Positions 33,454 through 44,840 of a DNA stretch of 64,000 nucleotides are shown one piece after another. The translations under genes were made by a program, and so were the position numbers. Each line of letters begins with the position of its first letter. Position 1 is the first letter of the stretch. The notes under the pieces were generated by a model, which was not told the origin of the DNA, ran no database searches, and saw nothing but the letters and a program-made list of their open reading frames with translations. The stretch is from Ochotona curzoniae (Eukaryota > Chordata > Mammalia > Lagomorpha > Ochotonidae): positions 76,302,501 to 76,366,500 of the forward strand of contig NW_024466599.1 of the NCBI RefSeq assembly GCF_017591425.1. Reading direction: 5' to 3'.

Positions 33454-34745
33454 TGGTTTTCATGTGTGTGCTCAGTAGGTTTCATTTTTTAAAAATTGTT
33501 TTGCTATATGAATGAAATTTTACAAATGCAAGTGTGTCATAAAATATTTTTTTACATAAAGTTTTACCTGGCAGTCAGCATCCTTGTCGGTGCTGGGCAA
33601 GGGAGGAGAGGACCTGGCCTCTCTAGAGCGGTTACAGGTACCACTTGGGAATGGCCTCTGCTGTGTCACCTGCCTCGCTGGTCAGCTATTTCTCAACAGC
33701 AGAGGGAAGTCTGTCTGAAGGATTTTTGCACATGGAGTTCTGTAAAGCTTTCACATATTATCGTGCCAGCATTTGCTGCCATTTGAATTTTAATGATGTA
33801 TGATGCAAATATGATTTTTTGGTCTGTTTTTCTGCAGCTCCTTGAATTTTAATCTGCTGCTACTGTCAGTTCCAGTCATCCCATTTTGAACAGACTGTTC
33901 CATCTACAGACCCACAGTTTTGGCATCCCCAGTGAGCAATTCTGGGTGGCATGCAGTAGCCGCAAGTAGTGGAAACCTGTCCTCCATCAGATTTGGAAAG
34001 GAGAGAGCATTTTGGAAGCCTGACTCACTCACTCATAGGCGACACAGTGGTTCCTCTAGGATTATATGGTCAAGGGGAATGAACAGCACAACTCCGAAGT
34101 GCAGGTTGTCGTACTATCATAGACAAGCAGGCATAGGAGGGAGAACTTAGTACACTAGAAAGCCAAAGCCACAGGCTTCTATGGATAATCATCAAATCTA
34201 AAAATTCAGAGACTGAAAGGCAGAAGCTCAAGAGTCATCAGTTGTTTTGTTTTTCAGTAGGAGACTATGTAGTAGAACTATGCTATCAAATATTGTGAAT
34301 TTAAAGCTGTCTAGGGGATAATATTCTCTATTAAGCCACAGTGCCAAGGCAACCAAAAGAGGCATTGGGTTGTAAATGAGCAGACAACAGTTATTCTGTT
34401 TTTGCATATACAGATTGTGGCATATAGAGTCACTCCAGATACTTATTTTTATGAGTAACTGCTTTTTTTCTGTTGGTTCTGTTGTTTAGCAAATGATTTA
34501 TTTTACTAAACCATTCAGCAAATACTGACTGAACACGCATCACACAGGGCAGTAATGACAGTGGATACTTGGATCTAGGTATGATAACACGGAAGCATAA
34601 AGCCTCAGTCACAGATCCCCTCTAGTATACGCAATACTACATCAGGACCACAGGCTACTTCCTGTTTGCCTGATGGATGACAAATGAAATTTTGCCAGGA
34701 GAGCACAATTGAGAGAGCTGGAACTCAGTGATAGGATCAAATGCA
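33454..34745. other. unassigned sequence
   Basis: No recognised feature. The 76- and 96-codon frames are unsupported. Confidence 0.4.
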
Positions 34746-34900
34746 TCTGAAGAAAATATTAATTACCATTCACATTTTACAGATAATGAAATGCAGACTC
34801 AGAGAGGAAAGTATTTATCAAATACTTCTGTAACCACTATGTCACAGACCCAACAAATTGAACTCAGAACTAATTCCAAATTCAAATTCTCTATTCCACT
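34746..34900 (+). mobile_element. MIR-like relic, sense
   Basis: 'cattcacattttacagataa', 'tgaaatgcagactcagagag' and 'gtcacagacccaacaaattg' follow the MIR order 'cccattttacagatgaggaa', 'actgaggcacagagagg' and 'gtcacacagctagtaag'. Confidence 0.55.
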
Positions 34901-35177
34901 TCACAGTGCTGTAAGAGAACTTCAGACAAAGTAATCTACAAAAACAAGAAACTAGAAATTAGCTGTGTGCTGTACCAAAGTGGAAATGAGACATAAGAAT
35001 CATCTTTTCTGGCGGTAAGAAAATAGGCAGCCATGAAATGTTATAAGGAGAGTTCCGGTAAGAGCATCTTGTGCTGCTCTGTTATGGGATATGGGAGCAG
35101 TGATCGTTTGGAAACATATGTATGTAACATAATGAGAACCATATTCAAATATTGATCTAACACATGAAGAAGAAAAT

Positions 35178-35376
35178 CTATACAAATACATACATACCTA
35201 AATGCATACACACATATAATTCACATTTTGCAAGTGCAAATATGCATATACCTGCATATATAATGTATGATTTACAATTATGTTTACACATATGTCTGTA
35301 CAACCATATACATAATGAAGCATACATACAAAAGTACAAGCATACATACATGAATACAAATATGTATGTTTAGCAT
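35178..35376. repeat. degenerate (ATAC)n/(ATAT)n-rich simple repeat
   Basis: Repeated CATACATA, ATATGCATATA and TACATAC words over 200 bp with many interruptions. Frames here are low-complexity (Tyr/His/Thr-rich). Confidence 0.85.
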
Positions 35377-35397
35377 ACACTTTACTTTTATGTATTT

Positions 35398-35704
35398 GAA
35401 GACTTATTTATTTCAATGGCTGGAAGAGTGATGGAGAGGAGGAATGAGAGAGAGGGGGAGAGAAAGAGAAAGAGAGAATCTCTCACCCACTGGTTCACTT
35501 CACGAATGATTGCAACAAGCAAACTGGGCCAGGTTTAAGCCAAGTACCTAGAGCTCCACCAGATCTCTCACATGGATGTCAGTGACCCAGGTATTTGGGC
35601 CATCTTCCACTATCTTTCCAAGCAGATAAGGACCTGAAAATTTGCTTCAATATGGGATGCTGCTATTGCATGCCCAGCTTAACTAACCATGCTGCAATGC
35701 CAAC
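35398..35704 (-). mobile_element. C-SINE, old antisense copy
   Basis: 'gaagacttatttatttcaat', a GAGA-rich block at 35441-35476, 'ctcacccactggttcacttc', 'tttgggccatcttccactat' and 'aaccatgctgcaatgccaac'. Confidence 0.8.
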
Positions 35705-37010
35705 CTCTATATGTAAAAACATAGTTTACAGTGCCCTATTTTTTTCTTCCCTTCCTCTTCCTGTTTCTTTAGCATCATAGCCTCTTTGAGTTCTTCCACT
35801 TTTGTTTTTCTTTCTCATCTTTTGCTTTTTATTATTTCTGCATAAAATTTGGGTAATATAAGATTATTGTCCTCATGAGGTGGGAAATAGATATTGCGAG
35901 AAAAAGAAATCACTTCCTGTGAAATGCTCAAAAGGGGGAAAGACTCCATGTGGGACATGGCAACTGACAGTCTGCAGAAGACACTGGAAAGGGAAGTTGT
36001 TTCGGAAGGAGAGTAGGGGCTATCCCCGAGAAATGCATAGGTTTCATACAAAGAGCCACGAAGCTGATGTGTGCTCAGCAAACACTACCAGATCTCCTGG
36101 GGTCTTCAGCTCCTTGTGCTGTAACCTGCTTTTGAGTAACAGAGAAGGAGCTTTATATTGTTAGCATAGTCCTTAAGAAACAACTTGCTAAGTCTCTTCA
36201 GTCTGAATGTGCAGAACACAGAAACCTCTTAGGTTTCTTGAAACCAGTAAAATGGTGAGACATTTTTTATGTTCATAAGTAGATGTTAAATCTTGGGCAC
36301 ATACTTGCCAGAAAACACAAGGCCACGTGGCAAGCTTGAGCTCAAGCTATTAAAAATGAGGGCCTGTTACTGAATATTTATGATCTGCACCATTCTTGAA
36401 ACTGCATCTTTTGAACGTCCTCCAACAGTTTATGGCAGATATTTCCATACTGATCGTGAACACCCCAGTGAGCCTTGGCAACCAGGAAGCCAGCATTATT
36501 TTTGCCCTAATGCTTTTCTGTGTCCCACCATGGCATATGTATGTATTTCAAATGAACACAGTGCAGTATAGATTATATAAGTCATAGCTTTTTAAATTCA
36601 AGTAGTTTCACCTGCAATTTGCCTTCTTTTTTAAGGAATAATTTACTTCTATTTTTTATTAGGTAATGAGAGAAGACAACTAATTGTACATATTTCTGAA
36701 ATGAACCCCATAACTCCCAGTTGACCCAGTCCTCTTTGTCCCTGATGTGCCCCATTGTGCCATTTAGTTTTAGTCAAGCCTTAGCCAAGACTCAGTACTA
36801 TAGGGTTCTCGTGTATTTAAATTTGATACGTCATTTCCAACTTCAAAAAAGAGATGAACTCTCTCGGCATATTCGATGACTTTGCTGAGCCCTTGGTATC
36901 TCAATTGGAGAATCCATGACTGTTTTTGGCTTTCTCCCTGTCTTGCTTTTGTTTGATCCTCAAAACCTTTTCCAGTAGCAAAATGTTTAGATCTGAGTTG
37001 ATAGACTTAA
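35705..37010. other. unassigned sequence
   Basis: No recognised repeats or exons. Overlapping 63-codon frames at 36380-36587 show no family motif. Confidence 0.4.
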
Positions 37011-37115
37011 ATCTTCACAATTTAGTTATTTGATCTTGGATAAGCTGCTTAAATCTTTGTGCTTCAAACCCTCTTCATGTATGTGCAGGACTAGTAGAAG
37101 ATGAACAGAGGTGAT
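37011..37115 (+). mobile_element. MIR-like relic, sense
   Basis: 'atttgatcttggataagctg', 'cttaaatctttgtgcttcaa' resembles the MIR stretch 'gtgaccttgggcaagtcact', 'taacctctctgagcctcag'. Confidence 0.4.
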
Positions 37116-38385
37116 CTCAGAGATCATGGCTGCAACTTTGCTGAGTGTATTGCCCTGTGTCCTACTTGCTGATGTAGCTCAACTTACCTCTTGCTGTATT
37201 TGACAGGCATGTTCTCTTCCTCATGGAATTAAACCCTTGGTTCCTGCCATGGGAAGGAAAGTGAAATTGCATTTCATTTCTCAGCTATTGGAGTATGACA
37301 GGCCTTTTAACATCACCTATAAATTCTGCTTTCCCCAGCCATGTGTCCTAGGATAATCAACAGTTGAGGTCACTTTGGACTGAATCCAACAAGAAGACAG
37401 AGAGGACGATGGGGACTGATGCGGAAAGATGTCTGCCGTGCCCCCTAATGTCAGATTCCTCTTAAATGGCCAAGCGCTGTGACAGCAGGACTGCAGGCTC
37501 AAGCCAGGAGATTACTATCTTCCCTTCCAAACCATTCTTCAGGATGCTCTATTTTTTTCCATTTATTTGAATCTGACTCGAATCACCGACCAAATTTGAA
37601 GATGAGGGAGCAAAATATCTCAATATTTTTGCTGTGATTTAAGTAGAGATTGTTTACATTTAGGTGCATATTCAACATCGATGGAATTGTGTCCTGCATT
37701 GGTAACAGTGTGCCAAGCCTGGGTCGCTTATAGAGAAAACACATTTCTTCTGGTTCTAGCAGGTAGAGAGTCCATGACTGAGACGTCTGAGCTGGTGAGA
37801 CACTGGCTGCTGTGTTATCTTATGATGGAAACTGGACTAGAGAACATGCATGAGAGAACAAGTCATGCTTTGTCAGGAAGCCCATCCCTGTGACAACATC
37901 TGTTATCATGAAAATGGTACATTTATAAGAGTAACACGGACAGTTCTTATTCTAGCTTATAAAACTGTTGCATTAGGAACCAAGTCTCCAATGTGAACTT
38001 TGGGAAACTCATCTCCTAGATGGTGCATGTTTAAAAGATGACCCAAAGTATAGTATGTGCAGCTGTCAGATAACTGAAATTCACGCAAGGTTTGCTGCAA
38101 CATCATTTTTAGAATGTTTCATGCAGACGAATAAGTGAATACAATGCAATTATAAACCATTTTCAAGAGTTGGTGTTAATGTGGAATGATAGATTAAGGC
38201 ATGAGTTTCATCCTGTTTCTGGGACTAAAAGGAAGCTTAAAGACACTATCACTATAATCATTCTGCAGCCCCTGCACTGGTGGTTATCGATGGCTCCCTT
38301 GTGGAAGGGGGTAGGGACACACATTCATAGTGCTAACAAGAAGGCTTTGCAAATATAAGGGCATCTCAGTAGGTTAACAAAGGGG
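37116..38385. other. unassigned sequence
   Basis: No feature recognised. Confidence 0.4.
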
Positions 38386-38478
38386 GCAAATGGTTGGCCT
38401 AATAACTGAGGTCAGTTGAGACACTCGTATCCCATGTTGGAGTACCTGACTTTCACTCCTAAACTGGATCCTGATTCT
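38386..38478 (+). mobile_element. C-SINE head fragment, sense
   Basis: 'ggcaaatggttggcctaata' followed by 'actcgtatcccatgttggag', 'gactttcactcctaaactgg' fits the first ~90 bp of an old sense SINE. It stops where the next, antisense SINE begins. Confidence 0.5.
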
Positions 38479-38488
38479 GGATTATCAT

Positions 38489-38700
38489 CCATGCAGCCAG
38501 TGCTGAGCCGATCCAAAGCCAAGAGCCATGAGCTTCTTCTGGGTCTCCCATGTGGGAGGCTGTCCATGACCGCTTTCCCTGGTCACAAGCAGGGAGCTGG
38601 AAGGGCAGTGGAGCAGCTGGGATACGTACCGGTGGCCATATGGGATCCCCAACACATGCAAGATGAGGACTTTAGCTACTATGCTACCCTGCCGGGCCTG
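38489..38700 (-). mobile_element. C-SINE, antisense, lacking its tail half
   Basis: 'cagtgctgagccgatccaaa', 'tgggtctcccatgtgggagg', 'ggccatatgggatccccaac' and the head 'ctactatgctaccctgccgg'. The 3' half, including the A-rich tail, is missing and joins a sense SINE head. Confidence 0.85.
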
Positions 38701-39215
38701 AATTATTAACATTTTTTAAGGCAAAAGAAAAAAAATGTAGAAAAAGTGTGACTATCACTCTAAATCCACTTTATTGCTTCCCACTTCACTACATTTCATA
38801 TTTCACACTCTTCCATCTGCAACTACAAAATGTGTGTCCTGAAGACTGTAAGATACAAGACTCTCACAATTTAGAAGGGCTTAATAAGTAATGTTGGGAG
38901 GCATTCTTACTAGGTCTAGCTGCCTTCAAACTGCTTCATTTTTTTTTTTTTAACTAGAGTTGAGATTAAGGTCTAGGTTTTAAAGGATGAAAAATCTTAG
39001 CTTCCGTTAGGCTTATTTTAACTTATAATTGCATTATATCTGAGGATAGGACATTGTAACAGAGTCTTGACGTTTCAGTGATAATTCTGGTTGTCCAGTT
39101 ATTTGAAGTAGGAATTCAGCCAAGCCTTGGGTGATCACAGGACAAGGATGAGCTCCAAAAACTTGGCTGGCTTCAAGCACTTCAGCTGAACTGATATGTC
39201 TGTCTTGTGAACTCA
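38701..39215. other. unassigned sequence
   Basis: Includes a T-run at 38939-38951. No recognised element follows it. Confidence 0.4.
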
Positions 39216-39360
39216 TATCTAAAAAGTGTGTTAGTGTGTACTTATTAGTGTGATAGTGTGTTATTGTGTGTTAATGCATGTCAGTGTGTGTATATTAGTG
39301 TGTCATTATGTGTTAATGTGTGTTAGTGTATTAGTGTGTGTTGTTGTGTGCATTAATGTG
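39216..39360. repeat. degenerate TG-rich simple repeat
   Basis: Built of GTGTGTTA(GT)-type words: 'gtgtgttagtgtgtacttat', 'gtgttattgtgtgttaatg' and so on, ending at 39360. Confidence 0.9.
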
Positions 39361-39361
39361 A

Positions 39362-39684
39362 CTGGGGCATTTGGTACTTCAACTAAGATGTTTTTAGGAC
39401 ACCTGCTGACCGCATCACATGTTGCAATGCCTGGGTTCAAGTGTCAGCCACACTCCCAGTGCTAGTTCTTTGGCAGTGCACGCCATCAGAGTCCTCAGAT
39501 GATGGATCAAACATTTATATTCTTGCTCCTATGTGTGAGTTCCAGGCCCCTGGCTTCAGCTTAGCCAAATCCTGTCCGTTGCAGGCATTTGACGAATGAA
39601 CTAGCTGATGGAGGATCTCGCTTCATCTGTCTGTCTCTATCCTTTTGTCTCTCTATGTTGGAGGCAAAATACTGTTTTTAAAAA
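39362..39684 (+). mobile_element. C-SINE, old sense copy
   Basis: 'actggggcatttggtacttc' head, 'ttccaggcccctggcttcag', 'gcatttgacgaatgaactag', 'gctgatggaggatctcgctt' and a degraded tail. Strongly diverged. Confidence 0.6.
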
Positions 39685-40440
39685 GCTAGCATTGTCTTTA
39701 ATACTTGTGCATTGCATTTTATACAAATTCTATAAGTGTTCTGTCACACTTATTAAGACAAAACACCATATACAAAACTCATAAAATGAGCACCAAGTCT
39801 AGACAATTAAGAAGAACGAATTTTTAAAATAACCATGAGCAGAAGTCATTGCTCTTCCCTTTTTAGTGGATCATGCTGCATAACTTGCCTTAGGCAAATG
39901 GGGAGGGGCCATAGGAGAGCATGGCTTCCAAAGGAGTCTTACTTGAAAGCCAAATATTAACCCAACTATGAAACGTGGAAAGCACAGTGTGGTGAGATGC
40001 TCCAGTTTTGGGGGCAGACAGGGGCAGACAGGGGCTCAGGAATCACTCTCAGCAAAGTAGAGATTGCTTTGATGATGGAAAAATGGATTTAATCTGCTTC
40101 AATCTATCACAACTGAGATCTGAGTACATTTCTTCCCCGGGTAAAGATTATGCTAGAAAATGGATGGAGCAAAATGTGTAGACAGAAGATAACCGTGACA
40201 GCATGAACAGTGTTTGTGTTTATAATAGAAAGCAGTAGGGCAGTCTTACATTTTCATTGCAGACTCTTGAGGATTAAGAAGGTTTCAGAAAAATTAAACT
40301 TCTCTATCCCTTCCTCTCAATACTATTAGCTAAAAGAGTTCAATGGAAACCTGGCAAGTCAGGAAAAGTGATCAGTTCCTGAATTTGTGAGTTCTCTAAG
40401 ATTTCTGAAAATGCAGTATACACATGCATTTATGTACAGA
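39685..40440. other. unassigned sequence
   Basis: A small direct repeat, GGGGCAGACA twice plus GGGGCTCAGG, lies at 40011-40040. No other feature. Confidence 0.45.
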
Positions 40441-40524
40441 TATGTAACACACAGTTTGTTTCATTAACTCATATAATTAAGAGGGTTTGGATTATTTCAA
40501 ACTCTTGGCTGTTATAAATGAGGA

Positions 40525-40539
40525 CATACATGCTTTTTT
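40525..40539. repeat. target-site duplication of twin-primed L1, left copy
   Basis: CATACATGCTTTTTT here equals 41825-41839, bracketing the whole inverted-plus-sense L1 as one insertion. Confidence 0.92.
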
Positions 40540-41261
40540 TTTCTTTTTTTTTTTATTGTTGCTTACATTGTATTATGTAGTACAGTTTTATAGGCGCTGG
40601 GGATTCCCCCCACCCCTCCCATACCCCTCCCCCCATGGTGGATTCCTCCACCTTGTTGCATAACCATAGTTCAAGTTCAGTTGAGATTCATTGCTTGCAA
40701 ACACATGCCTAGCATAAAGTTCAGCGTCTTATTGTCCAGATAAGTTCAGTGGCCTCTTGGGGAGACCTTCTATGGTCTGAAGATAGGTCTAACAGAGTAA
40801 AGATCCGGTCAGTTAAAAGCCCCAACAAGGCCTCAGTATCAATATACAACATTATGGAATTAATTGACATAGTATTGGGTAAACAATATGTTAAAAATAA
40901 TGCAAGTTCCATTCTTCGAAACATCTGGGTTGAGACAGTATCAATGACAGGTTCAAAAAATAACAAACAACCAAACAAAAACTTACAGGTTAAATCAAGG
41001 CAAACATGTGGTATCTAACCTTTTGGGATTCGCTCATTTCCCTTAGCATTATAGTTTCCAGTTGTGCCCATTTAGCCACAAAGAACTGCATTTTGTTTTT
41101 TTTAATAGCTGAGTAGTATTCCATGGAGTAGATGAACCAAAGCTTTCTTATCCAATCTTCTGCTGATGGGCATTTCGGTTGCTTCCATGTTTTTGCAATT
41201 ACTGATTGTGCTGCAATGAACATAGGGATGCATGTTGGTTTGTCGTAAAACAGGATCCCGA
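40540..41261 (-). mobile_element. young L1, 3' part (ORF2 C-terminus and 3'UTR), antisense
   Basis: A T-rich start is the poly(A) tail on the minus strand. Then come the 3'UTR with the G-rich/C-rich stretch near 40608-40640 and the ORF2 C-terminus. On the minus strand the frame 41223-40990 reads through [15 protein letters not shown], then WFIYSMEYYSAIKKNKMQFF and a C-terminal YHMFALI. The reverse transcriptase and endonuclease are absent. Nearly identical to 58134-58736. Confidence 0.96.
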
Positions 41262-41824
41262 CTTTCTAATAAGGACACCAAAAGCAATAGCAGTTGAGAA
41301 CAGAATAAACAAATGGGACCTCATCAAACTAAGAAGCTTCTGTACAGCAAGGGAAACAATCAACAAAGTAAAAAAGCAACCCACAGAGTGGGAGAAGATC
41401 TTTGCACACGATATAGGCGATAGGGGGCTAATTTCCAGGATATACAAAGAACTTCAAAACAACCAAAAAACCAAAACAAACAAGCCACTCAAGAAATGGG
41501 CATGGGAAATGGGCAAACATTTCACAAAGGAACAAGTCCAAATGGCAAACAAACATATGAAAAAATGTTCCAGCTCCCTAGCAATAAGGGAAATCCAAAT
41601 TAAAACATCGATGAGGTACCATCTAACACCAGTAAGATTGGCCCACATAAACAAGAACACCAACGACGCTTGCTGGCGAGGATGCGGGGAAAAGGGAACC
41701 CTACTCCACTGCTGGTGGAGCTGCAAATTGGTACAGCCTTTATGGAAATCAGTCTGGAGAACACTCAAACAACTCAAAATCTGCATACCATATGACCCAG
41801 CAATAGCACTCCTAGGAATATATC
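41262..41824 (+). mobile_element. young L1, inverted 5' part (ORF2 C-terminal region)
   Basis: The plus frame shows [19 protein letters not shown], then [20 protein letters not shown], the [18 protein letters not shown] zinc-knuckle-like motif and [13 protein letters not shown]. In an L1 this segment lies immediately upstream of the ORF2 end found on the minus strand at 40990-41261. So the 5' piece is inverted, as expected from twin priming. Its frame is intact but is only a fragment (about 190 codons). Confidence 0.95.
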
Positions 41825-42221
41825 CATACATGCTTTTTTAAAGATTCAATTTTAGATTCTTCTGTCTGCATGCTCAGAAGTAAGATGGCTGGACTGTGGA
41901 TAATTTCTGTTACATTTGAGGGTGAGTTACCATAGCTGTTCTATGGCTGCAAGACACCTTTGCATTTCCACTAACCATGTGTGTGAGTCTCAGTTTCCCC
42001 ACATCCTCACTAATTCTTACTTCCTTATTTTTAAGCAGTAACCATTCTAGTGTAGGCATGAAGTGATACGGAAGTTTTGATTTGAATTTCTGAAATGATT
42101 AATGATGCTAAGCACCATCTGATATGCTTGTTGGTTATTTGTATATAGTCTTTATATTCAAGTCCTGTGCTATTTTTAAAGTAGCATTTTCTTTGATGTT
42201 ATTATAGGAGTTTTTTTGGAA

Positions 42222-42281
42222 AAAGAAGATTCACTAATTTTAAAGGCAGAGAAACAGAGAGAAAAAGAGGTGGAAAGGGAG

Positions 42282-42319
<38 letters not shown>

Positions 42320-42552
42320 TTCATCCTCTGCTTCACTCTTAACATGGCCTTAACAGGTGGAGTTGTGCTGATCTGAAGTCAGGAACCAAGAACTTCTTCC
42401 AGATATCCCATGTGGGTGCAGAGGTCCAAACTTGGGCTATTCTCTGTTCCATTCCAAGGTGCATGAGCAGGGAGGTGGATTGGTTTTGGACTTGAACTGG
42501 TGCTCATATGGGATGTCATACCACAGAAGGTGTCTACCATGTGCCAGCCCTG
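42222..42552 (-). mobile_element. C-SINE, antisense, with expanded (GA)n
   Basis: 'aaaggcagagaaacagagag', (GA)n at 42285-42316 in the normal GAGAGACAGAGAG position, 'tcatcctctgcttcactctt', 'gctcatatgggatgtcatac' and the head 'ctaccatgtgccagccc'. Confidence 0.87.
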
Positions 42553-42594
42553 TAGCTCTTTAGGTATTTTGGAAATTAGTTTCTTATCACATAT

Positions 42595-42713
42595 GGGGAT
42601 TTTTCAAAAGGTTCATAAAAATGCGTATGACAAAAATATGCACTACAACCTTTTTGCTCCAAAATAAATTTATCTTTTAATTTATTTTCCATGAAATTTT
42701 TCAAGCTCCTTTG
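42595..42713. mobile_element. MITE-like element, second copy
   Basis: Left end 'ggggatttttcaaaaggttc', right end 'ccatgaaatttttcaagctc'. The reverse complement of the right end matches the left imperfectly over about 25 bp. The internal 'ccaaaataaatttatctttt' is close to 'taaattaattttggtg' (reverse strand) of the copy at 7956. Length about 120 bp. Confidence 0.5.
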
Positions 42714-43228
42714 AACATGACTTGTGAATAACTTTCTCCCATTCTGTAGGTTCCCCTTTCAATCAGGCAGATCCATTCTTGATGCTGAGACATATCTGGC
42801 TATGAGGTGAAATGTGTCTCTTTCATCATCCCCAAACTAGTTTAGCCTCATGTGCTTCCTGTCTCACACTTTCTCCCTAAGATCGATCCCAAGCTTGGCT
42901 CAATCCTTCACTGTACCACTTTGCACCCCTTGATAACTTGTGAACAAGTGGTTATGTATGTCTATTTTTTCACTGGGTTCCCGAATTGCATAACTGAATC
43001 TGTTTTTCATCATTGCATATCAGTGCTCTTTCTGTCCCATTGACAACTTGTGTTCTGATCCCCACTCTCCGGTTAATACCTGTTGTCCCTAAGTTTTCTT
43101 TGTTTTGTGTTCTGACAAGCTGTCTGAACAATCAGTTAAACTTTGCTATGTTGGTTTTGATATGGATCAGGAAGAGAGTTAATGAGGAACAGGAGAGTTG
43201 AGAATTTTCCAGCAGTTTTTTTTGAAAC
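42714..43228. other. unassigned sequence
   Basis: No recognised feature. 62- and 63-codon frames unsupported. Confidence 0.4.
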
Positions 43229-43436
43229 ACATTGCATTTTGTTTTATGATATAATCCCATAGGCTCTAGGGTTGCCCATGCTCTTCCTCAAGGTCCCTCT
43301 CCCACCATTGATTTCCCCTCTAGTTTTAAAATGGATGTCTTTCATGGACAGTCCATCATCTTGCTGTTGAAGTGTTTTTCAACAATGTAGGTATGGACAC
43401 TGTCAGGGAGCCCATCATCTTAGTTAGAAGCTGTTC
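43229..43436 (-). mobile_element. L1 3'UTR piece, antisense
   Basis: 'cccataggctctagggttgc', 'ttcatggacagtccatcatc' and 'gaagtgtttttcaacaatgt' parallel the 3'UTR order at 30655-30880. It ends where ORF1-type sequence begins. Confidence 0.6.
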
Positions 43437-44840
43437 AGTCCTTTCTATTGGGCTTCCCCTTATTTTCCCAGTATATGGGAAGTTCTTTTTTATAATTTCA
43501 CTGAATACTTGCTGCAATCCTGCCTCTCTTGCCACTCCTTTAGAAATTCCTGTGATCCTAATATTTGATTTTTGGTGTTATCATTCATTTCTTGGATAGA
43601 TTTTTTTCTTTGCTTTATTCAGGTTTTGTTCCATCTGCCCACTCTCCGTGTTTTTATCTTCCATTTCTGATATTCTTTCTTCTGCAGCATTCATTCTATT
43701 GTGCTCTTTAGCCCTAGTATTTCAGTTTGGACCTGTTTTGTCTCTGTGATGATGTTACTCCTGAATTCCCTAAGTTCTTCCAATGTTTTTAATAGTCACT
43801 GAAAAGTTTCATTCTGATTTTTTTTTTAAATTTCCTTTGTGGAAGCTCCTCAGAATCTTTGTTCTGCAGCTCTATGATTGAAGTGTCGTTTTGTTCATTT
43901 GTTGAGCAAAGCGTTGGCCCCTTCATCTGGACTGTTCCCTATTTTTCTACTTTTCCCCATGGTCTTTTGGACATGGCTGTCAAATGGCGTGCTTTCTACC
44001 TCTGATGGTTTGCTGGTGTTTTTTGATACACCTGTCTTTTGTCTGAGGCTTGTGGTTTCTCTGACATGCTGCACTCAGGCATTAGATGGCATTCACAGGT
44101 CGATGCAGACCCACTTAGCAGGTAACTGAATCTTAGAATTCCATGCGTTAACCATGGTTGCTGCATCACGGACAACTGTGCTTCCCCTCCACCCAGCCCA
44201 TGTTACACACTTCCACCAGGGATCCCGTGTCTCCCACTCGAGATTTCCCAGTCTCGCTCCAGGGACCTCAGGGTGCAGATTCTTTTACGTGTGAGCAGAC
44301 CTAGATCTCGCTTTGCATGTCCACATTGTGACTGGTCCACTCTCCAGGTGCTCCCTCCCCAATGGCACCTCCAGGTCTTCTTTTTCCAGGAGATGACTCA
44401 GCAGGCACTAGTGGGTTACTGCTTAGATTGCTCTCCTTCACCAGTGTTCCACACTTTGGACTCCTCAGCTTCTCTCCATTTCCCTGGGAGTGATAAAGGT
44501 TCCCACTGGTTATCTCCCTGTGTGGGTTCATGAATTACCTGGCCTTGTCTGTATCCCTGTTTGTAATCTGCACTTGCCCTCCTGGGCTGTTGACAGAAAT
44601 CCTAAGTGTCCACTGTACTTGCTCTTGCTCACCTTCACAGCACCTGTCTCCCCTCAGTGAACTCTAGAGAGTTTGAGACACCTCGTTCAGCACTTCTCTT
44701 CTTCCAGCTCTCTGCTGCTCTAGATCCTGTCTCTAAGCTTTCTTCACGGTCTGCTTCACCAGCCTTCTGCCGTTGGCCATCTTGGATCTCTCCTCAAGCA
44801 GTCCATATGCCTTGGTTTTGCACTGCTGGAATGTTTGTAC
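43437..44840 (-). mobile_element. L1 ORF1 coiled-coil region and 5'UTR, antisense
   Basis: The minus-strand sequence at about 43590-43800 encodes, with stops and shifts, NAAEERISEMEDKNTESG preceded by EFRSNIITETKQVQTEI. This is the heptad-rich coiled coil of L1 ORF1. Nearer the ORF1 middle, 43440-43550 gives a LQQVFSEIIKKNFP-like stretch. Sequence from about 44000 to 44840 is more GC-rich and would be 5'UTR. Full-length-type 5' ends are rare among L1 copies. Confidence 0.72.

Larger units (their letters stand above)
40441..42210 (-). mobile_element. ancient L1, antisense, split by a young L1
   Basis: Left part (40441-40539) reads 'caaactcttggctgttataa'. Right part (41840-42210) reads 'ggctggactgtggataattt', 'catttccactaaccatgtgt', 'ccccacatcctcactaattc', 'tttgatttgaatttctgaaa' and 'gttggttatttgtatatagt', the classic antisense ORF2 C-terminal order. 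The insertion at 40540-41824 separates the two. Confidence 0.75.

Noticed and set aside
35164..35380. Overlapping frames on both strands in a TACATA-rich stretch
   Set aside because: Simple-repeat artefacts.
36380..36587. Two overlapping 63-codon frames suggesting an exon
   Set aside because: No splice-site pair, no motif, and lengths within chance expectation.
41206..41841. 211-codon plus-strand open frame as a gene
   Set aside because: It is the inverted ORF2 segment of the twin-primed L1, a fragment without endonuclease or reverse transcriptase domains.
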